Source of the DNA: Winogradskyella sp. PG-2 | GTDB lineage: Bacteria > Bacteroidota > Bacteroidia > Flavobacteriales > Flavobacteriaceae | DNA length: 64,000 nt | Reading direction: 5' to 3' | Assembly: GCF_000828715.1 (NCBI RefSeq) | Contig: NZ_AP014583.1 | Coordinates: 3,036,001 to 3,100,000, forward strand | Shown here: piece after piece, positions 1 to 8,989 of the stretch | Numbering within the stretch: position 1 is the stretch's first letter | Layout of the letters: each line of letters starts with the position of its first letter | Made by a program: the position numbers and the translations under genes | The notes under the pieces: model-generated | What the model was told of the DNA's origin: nothing | The model's input: the letters and a program-made list of their open reading frames with translations, nothing else | Databases searched by the model: none

Positions 1-505
1 TTTTAACAACTTTCCATTTACCGTTTTCTTCTTTAATCCTTACAATACTTCCTCCGACATTATACATCTCTTTATCTACTTGTTCGATAGTACGATGTTC
101 ATCAGGATTTTCATAATCTCTGTAATTAAAGTCTGAAACATAAAGCGGATTAACATACTCGTGGTTTACCCAAAGTAAGCCATCTTTGGGGTTGCTTTTA
201 TCGAGTGGAATAAAGCACGTAAAGTCATTATTGAATCCAAAAGTGTCTAATTCACTAATCTCATCTCCCCATTTTATAATGGTATGATAATCTAGTCCGT
301 TTACTAATAGTAAGTCATCTTGGTTAGAGGCGCTTAATCCTTCTAAGACTAGATTTTTTAAGTGATTAAGTCTTTCATTAGATAGACTTTCTATGTCAAT
401 GGGCTTACTTATATTACCACAACTAAATAAAAATGGAGGAACTATAGCAGCTCCTAAGCTAGCTTTACCTAAAAAGGAAATAAATTTTCTTCTACTGTAG
501 TTCAT
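1..505 (-). CDS. phoX: PhoX-family alkaline phosphatase, N-terminal part (cut by window edge)
   Basis: About 168 codons are visible from an ATG at 505 and the frame runs off the left edge without a stop. The N-terminus carries a twin-arginine signal (NYSRRKFISFLGKASLG) followed by a hydrophobic stretch ending in FLFSC, which could also be a lipobox with Cys29. The mature part contains GLLWVNHEYVNP, typical of PhoX (DUF839) phosphatases, which are Ca/Fe-dependent phosphomonoesterases exported by Tat. It starts 7 nt after the stop of the S46 peptidase gene, so the two are probably co-transcribed. The C-terminal catalytic part is not visible. The family call rests on the signal and the WVNHEY region; the true substrate is not known. 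Confidence 0.8.
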   Translation of the reverse strand, partial: MNYSRRKFISFLGKASLGAAIVPPFLFSCGNISKPIDIESLSNERLNHLKNLVLEGLSASNQDDLLLVNGLDYHTIIKWGDEISELDTFGFNNDFTCFIPLDKSNPKDGLLWVNHEYVNPLYVSDFNYRDYENPDEHRTIEQVDKEMYNVGGSIVRIKEENGKWKVVK

Positions 506-512
506 ATTGTAC

Positions 513-2657
513 TTAATTGTTTATAATAGTTAATTCGTCTATAATATTTTTAGCATTAGAATAAGTATCAATTAACCAAAGTACGTATCTAATATCTAAG
601 TTTATTGTGCGTTGTAAGTCCTTATCGAATATGACGTCTCCTGCCATCGCTTCAATGTTTCCATCAAAAGCTAAACCTATCAATTCTCCTTTTCCGTTTA
701 GTACTGGTGACCCAGAATTTCCGCCAGTTATGTCATTATCTGTTAAAAAATTTACCGCTAATTCACCATCTTTATTAGCATATCTTCCGTAGTTTTTATT
801 TTCAAAAAACTTGAGCATATCTTTAGGTAAGTCAAATTCGTCATCATTTGGTTTGTATTTATTGATAACACCTTTAAAGGTGGTATAATTATTTATATAA
901 GCATCATTTCGGGTATCTTTAGGTAAAGCTCTTACTTTTCCATAGGATAATCGAAGTGTTGAGTTAGCATCTGGATATTCTATTCTACTGATTCCTGATT
1001 CTCTTAAACCTTCAACTAATAACCTGAATGATTTTTGGTAATCATTTAGCGGTTGTTGAAGCATCTCAGGTTGCTCTCTATATTTTGCGAGTATAGCTGA
1101 CGATAATTTATAAAGTGGGTCATTAGACAATATATCCTTATCTGGATATTTCAAAAATGCTTCAACTCCTTCTTTTGAGCCAAACATACTGAGGTTGAAA
1201 ATAGCTTCTACATAGTCCGTAAAGTCATTTATTTGTTTAACTTCAGACAGTAGCTCAGGTAAAGAGTAATTAGATTTTGAAGTGTAAAGTTTGAGCTGCT
1301 CTGCTAAAATCTCTTTTTCTAGAGGTAAGTGATACTCTTTGTATGAATTACTGATTAATGCGGTTAAACGTGGCACTAATTCTTTACGTTTTGCTTCATT
1401 AGCATCTGCATAATTTTCAAGTCCTCTTCCAATTCTGTACGGAAGTATTGAGAATTTACTTGAGCGTAACAACCCTATCAAATAATTATCGTGCTGAGAT
1501 TTTTCATTAGTAAGCTTATAATAGTTGTTGATGGTACTAATTACATTGCCGTAAGCACTTTTATACTTTGGTTTATTTGCCCATTTATCAAACTTATTTT
1601 CTGTCTTACGTTTAGTTTCTGCAGTTCCGTGCTTTGTTAAAGCATCGATCATCCCTTGTCGATTCTTCCAATAGTTTGCTATTCCAGCGTATTGCGAAGC
1701 GTACATTAAATTTACAGACTCATCTTTATCCATATATTTTTTCATCACATCCATACTTAGTTTAGAACCTTCAACCCAAGCAGGATATGCGTACTTAACG
1801 TTTTGCTCAATCCCTTCGGCAGGCATCCAACGGTTTGTTCGACCTGGATACCCCAAAATCATAGCGAAATCATTCTCTTTAACACCACCAATATTTACAG
1901 GAAGATGATAATTAACATTTAAGGGTACGTTATCCTCAGAATATTCCGAAGGTTGTCCATTGGCATCTGCATATACTCTGAATAGCGAGAAATCTCCGGT
2001 ATGACGAGGCCATTCCCAGTTATCTGTATCACCTCCATATTTCCCAATACTTTCAGATGGAGCTCCAACTAACCTTACATCAGTATAATCTTCATATACA
2101 AAGTAGTAATATTCATTTCCCTGATAAAAAGGTCTTACTGATACTGTATATTTTCCACCGTCACTATTTTCCTCTTGAATTTTAGCAATCTCTTTATTAA
2201 TAATAGCCTCGCGCTCTTTTTCTGACATTGTATTAGTCACTAAGGAAAGAATCCGTTCACTAACATCATCCATACGTACAAAGAATCTAACGTAGAGACT
2301 TTGAGGTTTTAATTCTTGGTCTAATGATTTGGCCCAAAAGCCATTTTTTAAATGGTTTTGTTCTGCGGTAGATAATTCGGCTATAGCGTTGTATCCGCAG
2401 TGATGATTTGTAAGCACCAATCCATTGCTAGAAATGATACTTGCTGTGCAGCCGCCATTAAATTGCACAATAGCATCTTTTAAACTTTGGTTATTGATAC
2501 TGTATATTTCTTTAGCCGTTAGCTGTAAACCCATTTTCTGCATATCACGATGATTGAGACGTTCGAGATGCATTAAAAACCACATTCCTTCATTGGCAAA
2601 TATTGAAGTTGGTAATACAATAAAAAGGGCAATTAGAATTCGGTTTAGCTTTTTCAT
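513..2657 (-). CDS. S46-family dipeptidyl-peptidase, DPP7-like
   Basis: A 714-residue exported serine peptidase of the usual S46 length. A signal peptide covers roughly residues 1-21. The catalytic triad is readable: His85 in TNHHCGY, Asp222 in HTGDFSLFR and Ser648 in TGGNSGSP. S46 enzymes remove dipeptides from peptides in the periplasm, feeding amino-acid use in asaccharolytic and marine Bacteroidota. The residue that separates DPP11 (Arg, acidic P1) from DPP7 (Gly, hydrophobic P1) lies in the FD-x-N segment after the catalytic serine. Here it is FDGN (Gly666), so a DPP7-like specificity is inferred. It is followed at 7 nt by phoX. Upstream lies a decayed copy of the phoX 5' end rather than a clear promoter. 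Confidence 0.93.
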   Translation of the reverse strand: MKKLNRILIALFIVLPTSIFANEGMWFLMHLERLNHRDMQKMGLQLTAKEIYSINNQSLKDAIVQFNGGCTASIISSNGLVLTNHHCGYNAIAELSTAEQNHLKNGFWAKSLDQELKPQSLYVRFFVRMDDVSERILSLVTNTMSEKEREAIINKEIAKIQEENSDGGKYTVSVRPFYQGNEYYYFVYEDYTDVRLVGAPSESIGKYGGDTDNWEWPRHTGDFSLFRVYADANGQPSEYSEDNVPLNVNYHLPVNIGGVKENDFAMILGYPGRTNRWMPAEGIEQNVKYAYPAWVEGSKLSMDVMKKYMDKDESVNLMYASQYAGIANYWKNRQGMIDALTKHGTAETKRKTENKFDKWANKPKYKSAYGNVISTINNYYKLTNEKSQHDNYLIGLLRSSKFSILPYRIGRGLENYADANEAKRKELVPRLTALISNSYKEYHLPLEKEILAEQLKLYTSKSNYSLPELLSEVKQINDFTDYVEAIFNLSMFGSKEGVEAFLKYPDKDILSNDPLYKLSSAILAKYREQPEMLQQPLNDYQKSFRLLVEGLRESGISRIEYPDANSTLRLSYGKVRALPKDTRNDAYINNYTTFKGVINKYKPNDDEFDLPKDMLKFFENKNYGRYANKDGELAVNFLTDNDITGGNSGSPVLNGKGELIGLAFDGNIEAMAGDVIFDKDLQRTINLDIRYVLWLIDTYSNAKNIIDELTIINN

Positions 2658-2707
2658 TTTAAGTAATTAAGATTTGTTTAAAAATATTTTGTGTTTTTGA
2701 AATTATA

Positions 2708-2829
2708 TAGATTTCCCAATGTAATCGGTGTACTATTACTAATGCTGCTTATAATAAAAGTAGAACTATTATGAAAACTATGTTGGTTTTAACTAAAAAG
2801 GAAATAATTTTTCTTCTATTATAGTTCAT
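2708..2829 (-). pseudogene. Decayed duplicate of the phoX 5' end
   Basis: Read on the minus strand from an ATG at 2829, this stretch begins MNYNRRKIISFL, against MNYSRRKFISFLG for phoX at 505. Nucleotide similarity continues, with small gaps, for about 120 nt and also covers roughly 12 nt upstream of the ATG (TTAAGTCAATATGAACTA here, TTAAGTACAATATGAACTA at phoX). The frame ends after about 26 codons and similarity fades near 2708. It is therefore a relic of a tandem phoX-like copy, or a duplicated leader, on the other side of the S46 gene. It is unlikely to encode a working phosphatase. Confidence 0.55.
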
Positions 2830-2835
2830 ATTGAC

Positions 2836-3333
2836 TTAATTTAGACAATGCATTTCCAAACAAATTAGATTAGAATGAATAGCGTTAAAAGTGTTTTTTT
2901 GCCCATCATAAATTTTACCATCAATTTTAATAGGATAATCCGTAAAACGATTTAATTCAAGACCTAATTCTTTTATCTTATAATTTAGGTAGTAAGAAAT
3001 AATAGCGAACTGAAGATTTTCTTTCTCCCATAATGCCTCTGAGTGTTCTTTTTGCCTTACTAATTCACCATAAAACTTTTTTAGACCTCTTATTTTTGAA
3101 AACGATTGCTTTCCCAATGCATCCAATACAATTTTGTTGTCGTTGGAAGTTACAAAAGAAATATCTTTGATATCATGCTTTGTTATTAATTCCTTTATGC
3201 CCTCTAAAGTTGTAAAATCTAGGGAAAATGAATTCCCTAGAGATGTATAAAAAAAGTTCTCTTGCCTGAACCTATTGTTAATAATAGGTTCTAAGCAATC
3301 CGTAGGACATAAAAGAAAAAGTGTTTTATCCAT
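2836..3333 (-). CDS. Unrecognised cytosolic protein, last gene of the zinc operon
   Basis: 165 residues with no signal peptide or membrane segment. I do not recognise the family. The ATG overlaps the TAA of the upstream carbonic anhydrase gene by one base (TAATG), so the two are translationally coupled and probably made together. The order of elements is faintly like a small beta-carbonic anhydrase: an early Cys-x2-Asp (CPTDC, residues 9-13), YTSLGNSF near residue 30, and FVTSNDNKIV near residue 60 where a beta-CA has its GHxxCG zinc site. The His and Cys zinc ligands are absent at that place. This resemblance is weak and only a lead for structure prediction. Confidence 0.75.
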   Translation of the reverse strand: MDKTLFLLCPTDCLEPIINNRFRQENFFYTSLGNSFSLDFTTLEGIKELITKHDIKDISFVTSNDNKIVLDALGKQSFSKIRGLKKFYGELVRQKEHSEALWEKENLQFAIISYYLNYKIKELGLELNRFTDYPIKIDGKIYDGQKNTFNAIHSNLICLEMHCLN

Positions 3334-3809
3334 TAGACCACGTCTTCAGGATTTGGAAACGGAAAAGAAGAATGGTGTACATCAATCTTCAACTCATCAT
3401 TAATTAATTTGTAACCAAACGTATATTCAACCTTCGCTTCATCACCATTTAAATCGGTAAAAAAGTAATTACCCATCGCTATAGCTCTATGGTCTTCTAA
3501 AATAAAGCCTGTATTTTCAAACCGTACTTTGGTCCATGGTTGTATGGCAAACCCTTTGTCTTCATCACATGCACGGTCATCACCAGCAATAAAATAGGAT
3601 AAAGCTTCTGGCTTAGTGGGTCTAAATTGTTCAAAAGCGCATTTAGTTGGCTTAAATAAAACTGTACCTGCTTCAAATGCATAGCGTATGTCAAGAAATT
3701 CACTTGCATATGCTTCACATTCTATTCTAGACTCTTTTAGCGACCCAATTTTTACGACTCCGTTTCCCCATTTATTTTGGGCTTCTAATACTTGTTCTTT
3801 TGTAATCAT
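3333..3809 (-). CDS. Iota-class carbonic anhydrase (COG4337 family)
   Basis: 158 residues matching the COG4337 pattern along the whole length: EAQNKWGNGVVKIG (9-22), VLFKPTKCAFEQFRPTK (50-66), ALSYFIAG (69-76), GFAIQPWTKVRFEN (86-99), AMGNYFFTD (111-119), KVEYTFGYK (126-134) and the terminal HHSS motif (145-148). Family members are small NTF2/SnoaL-like alpha+beta barrels that hydrate CO2 and have been reported active without a metal cofactor. Older records often mislabel them as phosphoribosyl-AMP cyclohydrolase. No signal peptide is seen, so it should be cytosolic. It lies in a Zur-type operon, 58 nt after the MerC gene and overlapping the next gene by one base. A metal-free CA in a zinc-starvation operon is biologically sensible, but this is inference. 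Confidence 0.85.
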   Translation of the reverse strand: MITKEQVLEAQNKWGNGVVKIGSLKESRIECEAYASEFLDIRYAFEAGTVLFKPTKCAFEQFRPTKPEALSYFIAGDDRACDEDKGFAIQPWTKVRFENTGFILEDHRAIAMGNYFFTDLNGDEAKVEYTFGYKLINDELKIDVHHSSFPFPNPEDVV

Positions 3810-3867
3810 TTTTTATGTTTTTATTGTGAGTATTTGAGATATCATATTTCTATTATATTAAAACCTT

Positions 3868-4236
3868 TTAATGAAATTGCTTAGTCTCATTTTGGTGATA
3901 GCGCATATTATAAAGGTGTCCGATTATAATACTTATCGAAAAAAAATACATGGTGTACTCAAAAATTTCCGCATAGTCTTCGAGTAGAATAGATACTACA
4001 AAACCAGTAAAAGCAATCCATAAAAGAATACTTAAACCGATAAATAGTCTTCCTTTTGTTGTTTTATAAATAGAAATGAAAGCTACTAATATAAAAAGGA
4101 AAGCAATTACTGGATGATGTAGAAAACTAACTCCCATAGTAAGTAATACTGGTGCTGCTAAGCAATGAACAATACATAGAAAGGCACTAATTGCACCTAA
4201 TTTATCTGCCCAATATATTTTATTTGTATTCGCCAT
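3868..4236 (-). CDS. MerC-domain membrane protein
   Basis: 122 residues with four hydrophobic segments (about 13-32, 41-58, 64-85 and 92-108). The first carries the MerC signature CIVHCLAAPVL, with Cys21, His24 and Cys25. MerC was named as a mercuric-ion transporter, but in Bacteroidota the domain commonly accompanies Fur/Zur regulators and CobW-type GTPases, so a role in zinc or other divalent metal passage across the inner membrane is likelier here. It sits 39 nt after the COG0523 GTPase gene and 58 nt before the carbonic anhydrase gene on the same strand. The transported metal cannot be read from the sequence. Confidence 0.85.
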   Translation of the reverse strand: MANTNKIYWADKLGAISAFLCIVHCLAAPVLLTMGVSFLHHPVIAFLFILVAFISIYKTTKGRLFIGLSILLWIAFTGFVVSILLEDYAEIFEYTMYFFSISIIIGHLYNMRYHQNETKQFH

Positions 4237-4275
4237 TTATTTTTTTTTAATGCGTTGTAGTTATAAATAGTTATT

Positions 4276-5499
4276 TTAAAAAGCATAAGCACGTTCAACT
4301 GGCCATTCATCTTCAAAGCGGTCTTCTTCTAAATTGATAGATGCAAGTTCGGATTCGGTTAGTAAACAAGCATTGAGTTGTTTTTTAATCAGAGATTCAT
4401 CTAAATTTTGACCTATAAAAACAATTTCATTTTTTCGATCTCCAAAAGTTATATCCCAATCACTTTCAATATGTGCTTGGTTATCAACAAAAGCCATTTG
4501 TTGTATACGCTTTTCAAAAGGCATACTGCTCCACCAAACACCTGCACTATCTGAGCGAAGCGAACCACCGGCTTGTCCCCAAATTAAAGCTTGGTCTGGT
4601 CTTGAGGCTAGCCAAAACAGTCCTTTACTTCTTAAAATGTTTTGAGGGAATTGGTGTTGTGCATAATCCCAAAAACGTTCGGGATGAAAAGGTTTTTTGC
4701 TTCTAAAAACAAATGAGCCAATGCCATATTCTTCAGTTTCTGGTGTATGTTCGTCTTTTTTTAATTCTTCAATCCAGCCTGCACTTTCTTCAGCTTCTTC
4801 GAAATTAAATAGTTTAGTATTGAGAATCTCCTTTGGGTTTACTTTACTAAAAGAGGATTCAATTATTTTCGCCGCTGGATTAAGTTTATGTATTACTGAT
4901 TTTAAGATGCCTAAATGTTCTTTAGTAACTAAATCGGTTTTGTTTAAAATAATGACATTACAAAATTCTATTTGATCGATTAATAAATTTACAATCGTTC
5001 TAAAATCATTTTCTATATCTGTAAGACTGCGATCTACTAACCGCTCTGGGCTTCCAAAATCTTTAAAAAAATTGAATGCATCCACCACAGTAACCATAGT
5101 GTCTACATAGCTAAATCGAGATAAATCTATATTATTCTCCTCGTCTATAAATGAGAAGGTTTGTGCTACTGGTATAGGCTCGCTAATTCCTGTACTTTCA
5201 ATTAGTAAATAATCAAATCGATTTTCCTTTGCAAGTCTTTCTACCTCAATCATTAGATCTTCTCTTAAAGTACAGCATATGCAACCATTACTCATTTCAA
5301 CGAGTGTTTCTTCGGTACGAGATAATACATTTTCGCTATTTACCAAATTCGCATCAACGTTTACCTCGCTCATGTCATTTACAATAACGGCTACTTTTAA
5401 GCCTTCTTTGTTATGTAAAACATGATTTAATAACGTGGTTTTTCCTGCTCCTAAAAAGCCACTTAATACGGTTACGGGTAATTTTTTAAAGTCATTCAT
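4276..5499 (-). CDS. COG0523 (CobW/ZNG1/YciC-like) GTP-dependent metallochaperone
   Basis: 407 residues. The N-terminal G3E GTPase domain shows Walker A ([13 protein letters not shown], 13-25), the metal-binding motif [10 protein letters not shown] (72-81, with Cys73, Cys75 and Cys76) and a NKTDL guanine-specificity motif. A CobW C-terminal domain follows, with [13 protein letters not shown] and GVWWSSMP. The length and this C-terminal domain fit the YciC/ZNG1-type subgroup that delivers zinc to client proteins under deficiency. The start overlaps the end of the upstream permease gene by 8 nt. Its place in an operon facing a Zur-like regulator supports zinc as the metal; cobalt or another metal is less likely given the context. 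Confidence 0.9.
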   Translation of the reverse strand: MNDFKKLPVTVLSGFLGAGKTTLLNHVLHNKEGLKVAVIVNDMSEVNVDANLVNSENVLSRTEETLVEMSNGCICCTLREDLMIEVERLAKENRFDYLLIESTGISEPIPVAQTFSFIDEENNIDLSRFSYVDTMVTVVDAFNFFKDFGSPERLVDRSLTDIENDFRTIVNLLIDQIEFCNVIILNKTDLVTKEHLGILKSVIHKLNPAAKIIESSFSKVNPKEILNTKLFNFEEAEESAGWIEELKKDEHTPETEEYGIGSFVFRSKKPFHPERFWDYAQHQFPQNILRSKGLFWLASRPDQALIWGQAGGSLRSDSAGVWWSSMPFEKRIQQMAFVDNQAHIESDWDITFGDRKNEIVFIGQNLDESLIKKQLNACLLTESELASINLEEDRFEDEWPVERAYAF

Positions 5500-6811
5500 T
5501 GTTTGAAAATGTGGTATTATATTCTAAATATTTTGCTTTATCAACTTTGACATCATTCCATATATCTAAAACCATGGTTTCTATGCGTATATCTACTGAA
5601 TGCTGAATTTTGTCTCTATAATTTTGATAATCATCATAATGAGTTTCAGTTAAATGATTCAGTTTATTTTGAAAATAAGTCAACGGATTAAACCAATAGG
5701 TTTTTGAAATCAGTTTATTTTTAGTTAGATTATCTTTTTCTATGGATGTCGTTGCTTCTTTCTTAGCCACATTAATTAAGGCTATGTATGAATCACTTCG
5801 TGCTTCTTTTATTTTGACCGTGTCTTTTGCTAGTTTGGTTTCTTTTAAACTTGGATATAACTTGAAAAGTTGTCTATCTGTTAATTCATCACCTTGTGCA
5901 TATATTTCGCCAGTTTTATCTCTCTCTGTATCAATAAGGTCTATCATTAAATTTGTAGGTTTTTCAATACTAATCCATTGTTGAATGGCTGCAGGAATGA
6001 TAAAGGCAAATAGTAACCATATGCCTATCATTTGTAAGGTATTTGAAATAGTGCTTTTTCCAAGTTTCAGAATTAAAAAATAAATAGCTGTCCAAAATAA
6101 AAGATAGAGTGTCATTAAAAGAAAAATATTCCAAAATGCTGTATACGTTTCAAATGCACTGTTAAGTGATGTACCATAAAGCATTAAAACAAATATTACT
6201 AGCAGCAGTAGAATGGCGTAAAATGCTGTTCGAGAAAGAATCCACCAGTTTTTTAAACCTGTTTGTACAACAACGAGTGGTAAAAACCCCTGAACTGCTT
6301 CAAATCCTTTTATGTTATATAAAAGAACTAATATTAAAAGCGGTAGTAAGTATAAAATTACAAATGCAAAGTCTAATGTACCAGATTGAATACGCTCAGG
6401 ATTTGCAATTTCTTTGGCCATATCAGCATCATAAGGGTTCGCATACATATTAATTTTTTTATAAAACCCATAGTGTTCTGTTTGCCCAATATTATAAACT
6501 AATGTTGGCGACGGTTTTTTGTAGTAGTAAGTTGGTGTGCACCAAATAGCCCAAAAAGGTTCAGTTACATTTACCCAAGGTCTTGCTTCTGGTCCATTTT
6601 CGCCTTTTTTGAAATAAGAGAGTATATCTGCTTTGTCCTCTTTTACTTTTTGATTAAGTCGTTCTATTTCATCGTTTTGTTTTTCATATAGATCAGATCC
6701 ATTATGCAAACCATATATGCTAGCTAATACAAATAATAAAAGCGCCACAATTTTAAAAGGACTACGTAGAAAATGTTTCCACTCATATAAAAATATGCTT
6801 AAAGTTCTCAT
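5492..6811 (-). CDS. ABC-2 type permease (DUF3526-like), second of a pair
   Basis: 439 residues from the ATG at 6811, which overlaps the stop of the upstream permease as ATGA. A longer frame opens at 6868, but that start lies inside the upstream gene and lacks the usual N-terminus. The protein begins [20 protein letters not shown], then a first membrane helix, a long extracytoplasmic region (about residues 40-145) and five further helices. This is the ABC-2/DUF3526 layout found in paired Bacteroidota permeases. With the ATPase at 8228-8929 and the sister permease it should form one inner-membrane transporter. Substrate and direction are unknown; the operon suggests a metal or metal-carrying cargo. 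Confidence 0.85.
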   Translation of the reverse strand: MRTLSIFLYEWKHFLRSPFKIVALLLFVLASIYGLHNGSDLYEKQNDEIERLNQKVKEDKADILSYFKKGENGPEARPWVNVTEPFWAIWCTPTYYYKKPSPTLVYNIGQTEHYGFYKKINMYANPYDADMAKEIANPERIQSGTLDFAFVILYLLPLLILVLLYNIKGFEAVQGFLPLVVVQTGLKNWWILSRTAFYAILLLLVIFVLMLYGTSLNSAFETYTAFWNIFLLMTLYLLFWTAIYFLILKLGKSTISNTLQMIGIWLLFAFIIPAAIQQWISIEKPTNLMIDLIDTERDKTGEIYAQGDELTDRQLFKLYPSLKETKLAKDTVKIKEARSDSYIALINVAKKEATTSIEKDNLTKNKLISKTYWFNPLTYFQNKLNHLTETHYDDYQNYRDKIQHSVDIRIETMVLDIWNDVKVDKAKYLEYNTTFSNNE

Positions 6812-8217
6812 GCGATTTGTATTTTTTTTGTTCCAAAACGAATAAGTATAATAACGATAACTGACCAAAATGTTAGTAATGCCAAGTCTAAGAGGTAATT
6901 TGATAATACAGAAGAAAGTCGAGTTGGTTTGTAATCGAAATCAGGTACAGACTTAAAAAAGGCGTTATCCTCTTTCCAACTCCAATCTCCTGTTTTAGAT
7001 CCTCCATAAGTTTGCTTATCGTTTAACATTTTAATAAAAACGCGTCTATAGTTTTCTACTTGTAATAAAAATTCTTGATGGTGTAAATTATCACTTGCCA
7101 TAAAACCCATACTTGTGTTTTGTAGAGAAATAAATGGATTGAAAATGCCACCTAATTGAAAGCTTAGCTTTTGTTTTTTTAATATATTACTGTTATTTCC
7201 AAAATTTTTATCCCAAACACTATTACCATATTCTTCATCAGCCTGCATGCGCATACCATCAAAATTTATAGGTAGTTGTGATAAACTATCAACACCATAT
7301 TCTTTAAGTACTTGTTCTTTTAAAGCTAAACCTCTCTCGTCAGAAGGATTATGACCATCTAAGCCTTTTGAACGGTCTTCTTTCATAGCCGATTGAAATT
7401 CATTCCTGCTAGGTAATGGATGCCATTTCTCGGCAGAACTCATTAAAATATTAGGTAAAAACATGGTCCATAAAATCCAAATCCCTAACATAGACGTTAA
7501 GGCTAGTGTTGCATTTTGCCATCTAGCTGAAAAGAAAACAGTAAGTCCGCTAATAATAAAATAATAAAGCGAGTAGGATAAAAAGAACAATAGCGCTCTA
7601 GTTAAAATTTCTAACGTAATGTTTTGAATATTTAAAATACCATAAACAATTACTACAAAAATCAATAATAGCAAACCATAAAACCAGACAGATAGCGTTT
7701 TGGATAAAATAACTTGTATTGGCTTTGCACCTTGTAATACCAATAATTTTAGTCGTCCACTTTGTTTTTCACTACTGACCGAATTAAAAGCTAAAAAAAT
7801 TAATAATAAAGGAACTATATATTGAAGTAGAAGTGAGGACTTTAATTTTCCAAATCTTGAAATCGCTTGCATTTGTGATGCTTCTGAATGTACAATCTCG
7901 TTTTGTACATGCCCTTCAACACGAAGCACATTTCCAGTCACGCTGTTAACACCTTCATCAAGACTACTCAATAAGTTAGAAGGTTTAAAGATATAAGTAC
8001 CATAGTGTGCTGCGCTGTGAGGATTCATTTCGTCAATACTTACCCATTGCTGACGTACATGGTCTTTGGCATTTTTATGCGTTTGTTCTTGCTTTTTAGT
8101 TTGATTAAACCCTAGAAAAACCGATACTATTAAAATAGAGACAAACGCAAAAGAAATGCCGAAAAATATTTGACTTCGAACTAAAAACCGCCATTCATTT
8201 TTGATGATTTGTAACAT
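6808..8217 (-). CDS. ABC-2 type permease (DUF3526-like), first of a pair
   Basis: 469 residues with the ABC-2/DUF3526 architecture. An N-terminal helix at about 17-36 is followed by a large extracytoplasmic loop, then a cluster of helices at about 128-255 that includes SVSSEKQSGRLKLLVLQGAK, the coupling-type segment typical of ABC-2 permeases. A second soluble region and a final helix near the C-terminus complete it. It starts 10 nt after the ATPase gene and ends in an ATGA overlap with the next permease. Divergence from its partner suggests a heterodimeric channel. There is no TonB-dependent receptor in the operon, so any outer-membrane step must be encoded elsewhere. Confidence 0.85.
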   Translation of the reverse strand: MLQIIKNEWRFLVRSQIFFGISFAFVSILIVSVFLGFNQTKKQEQTHKNAKDHVRQQWVSIDEMNPHSAAHYGTYIFKPSNLLSSLDEGVNSVTGNVLRVEGHVQNEIVHSEASQMQAISRFGKLKSSLLLQYIVPLLLIFLAFNSVSSEKQSGRLKLLVLQGAKPIQVILSKTLSVWFYGLLLLIFVVIVYGILNIQNITLEILTRALLFFLSYSLYYFIISGLTVFFSARWQNATLALTSMLGIWILWTMFLPNILMSSAEKWHPLPSRNEFQSAMKEDRSKGLDGHNPSDERGLALKEQVLKEYGVDSLSQLPINFDGMRMQADEEYGNSVWDKNFGNNSNILKKQKLSFQLGGIFNPFISLQNTSMGFMASDNLHHQEFLLQVENYRRVFIKMLNDKQTYGGSKTGDWSWKEDNAFFKSVPDFDYKPTRLSSVLSNYLLDLALLTFWSVIVIILIRFGTKKIQIA

Positions 8218-8227
8218 AACAGTTGAA

Positions 8228-8929
8228 CTAGTTTTGCATAAATTTTAGATATAAATTTTCTAGCTCATTAGCACTTACGTCTTTGCTATTGAGCTCTTTT
8301 ACTAAAATTCCATTTTTAAGAATACCAATGCGATTACAAACTTCTCGTACTCTAAAAATATCGTGAGAAGCCATTAGAATAGTAGCACCTTCTTTGGCTA
8401 ACTTTTTAAGAAGAAGTGAAAGCTCATTACTTGCTAATGGATCTAAACCACTTGCAGGCTCATCTAGGAGATAAACTTTTGCTTTTTTTGCATACGCAAT
8501 TGCGATACCCACTTTTTGCCGCATGCCTTTAGAATAACCACTTACTCTTTTTGAGTGCGCTTTACTTTCTAAACCACAAGTTGTGAGATAATCTTCTAAT
8601 TCTGTTTTAGAATATACTAAACCTGCTAGTTTGCAGAAATAATTTAAATTCTCTAAACCAGATAGGTAAGGGTAGAGGTTTACATTTTCAGGAATATAAC
8701 CAATGAGTTTTCTAGTCTCTTCAGCATTTTTAATAGTATCTAGATCATTGATTTGTACTTTACCGGAATCTGGATTAAGAAACCCTAACAACATATTTAT
8801 AGTTGTAGATTTACCTGCACCATTTGCACCCAATAATCCTAAAATTTCTCCTTGTTTAACGTTTAAATTTAAGTTTTGTATTGCTATATTACCCTTAAAT
8901 GATTTGCTAACGTCTTGTATTTGGATCAT
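8228..8929 (-). CDS. ABC transporter ATP-binding protein
   Basis: 233 residues, one nucleotide-binding domain. Walker A is GANGAGKST (34-42), the signature is VSGYSKGMRQK, Walker B is KVYLLDEPASGLDP, and the switch His is in MASHDIF. It is the first gene of the seven-gene operon, with the ATG 24 nt after the -1 end of the predicted leader. Sequence type matches ATPases that drive ABC-2 exporters (NosF/CcmA-like) rather than ZnuC importers. It should energise the two DUF3526-like permeases that follow. Control by the divergent Fur/Zur-type regulator is inferred from the palindromes in the shared promoter region. Confidence 0.92.
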   Translation of the reverse strand: MIQIQDVSKSFKGNIAIQNLNLNVKQGEILGLLGANGAGKSTTINMLLGFLNPDSGKVQINDLDTIKNAEETRKLIGYIPENVNLYPYLSGLENLNYFCKLAGLVYSKTELEDYLTTCGLESKAHSKRVSGYSKGMRQKVGIAIAYAKKAKVYLLDEPASGLDPLASNELSLLLKKLAKEGATILMASHDIFRVREVCNRIGILKNGILVKELNSKDVSANELENLYLKFMQN

Positions 8930-8945
8930 AAATAGATTCTATTAA

Positions 8946-8960
8946 TGCAACTGAGTCGCA
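8946..8960. promoter_or_regulatory. Candidate Zur operator 1 (imperfect palindrome)
   Basis: TGCAACTGAGTCGCA is a 15-bp imperfect dyad of the form TGCAAC-n3-GTTGCA with one changed arm base. It overlaps the last bases of the predicted -7 element of the leftward operon and its likely start point, a classic position for Fur-family repression. Its partner box lies 39 bp to the right. Confidence 0.6.
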
Positions 8961-8989
8961 AAATTATAAAATAAAATTTGTTATTGCAA
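8959..8989 (-). promoter_or_regulatory. Promoter of the leftward zinc operon
   Basis: On the minus strand, TTG at 8989-8987 is followed after exactly 20 nt by TAATTTTG at 8966-8959. This is the Bacteroidota -33/-7 pattern. The start would fall near 8953, leaving a leader of about 25 nt before the ATG at 8929. The -33 lies inside operator 2 and the -7 abuts operator 1. Confidence 0.65.

Noticed and set aside
607..792. Open frame on the plus strand inside the S46 gene
   Set aside because: Antisense shadow of a well-supported gene. The same applies to the frames at 4473-4975, 5742-6453, 8703-8945, 11801-12268, 31442-31717 and 51254-51592.
3333..3809. Phosphoribosyl-AMP cyclohydrolase as name for the COG4337 protein
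   Set aside because: Length, motifs (VLFKPT, HHSS) and context do not fit HisI; this is an old misannotation of the family.
6812..6868. Longer start of the second permease
   Set aside because: It overlaps 61 nt of the first permease gene and encodes an atypical N-terminus; the ATGA junction at 6811 is a normal start.
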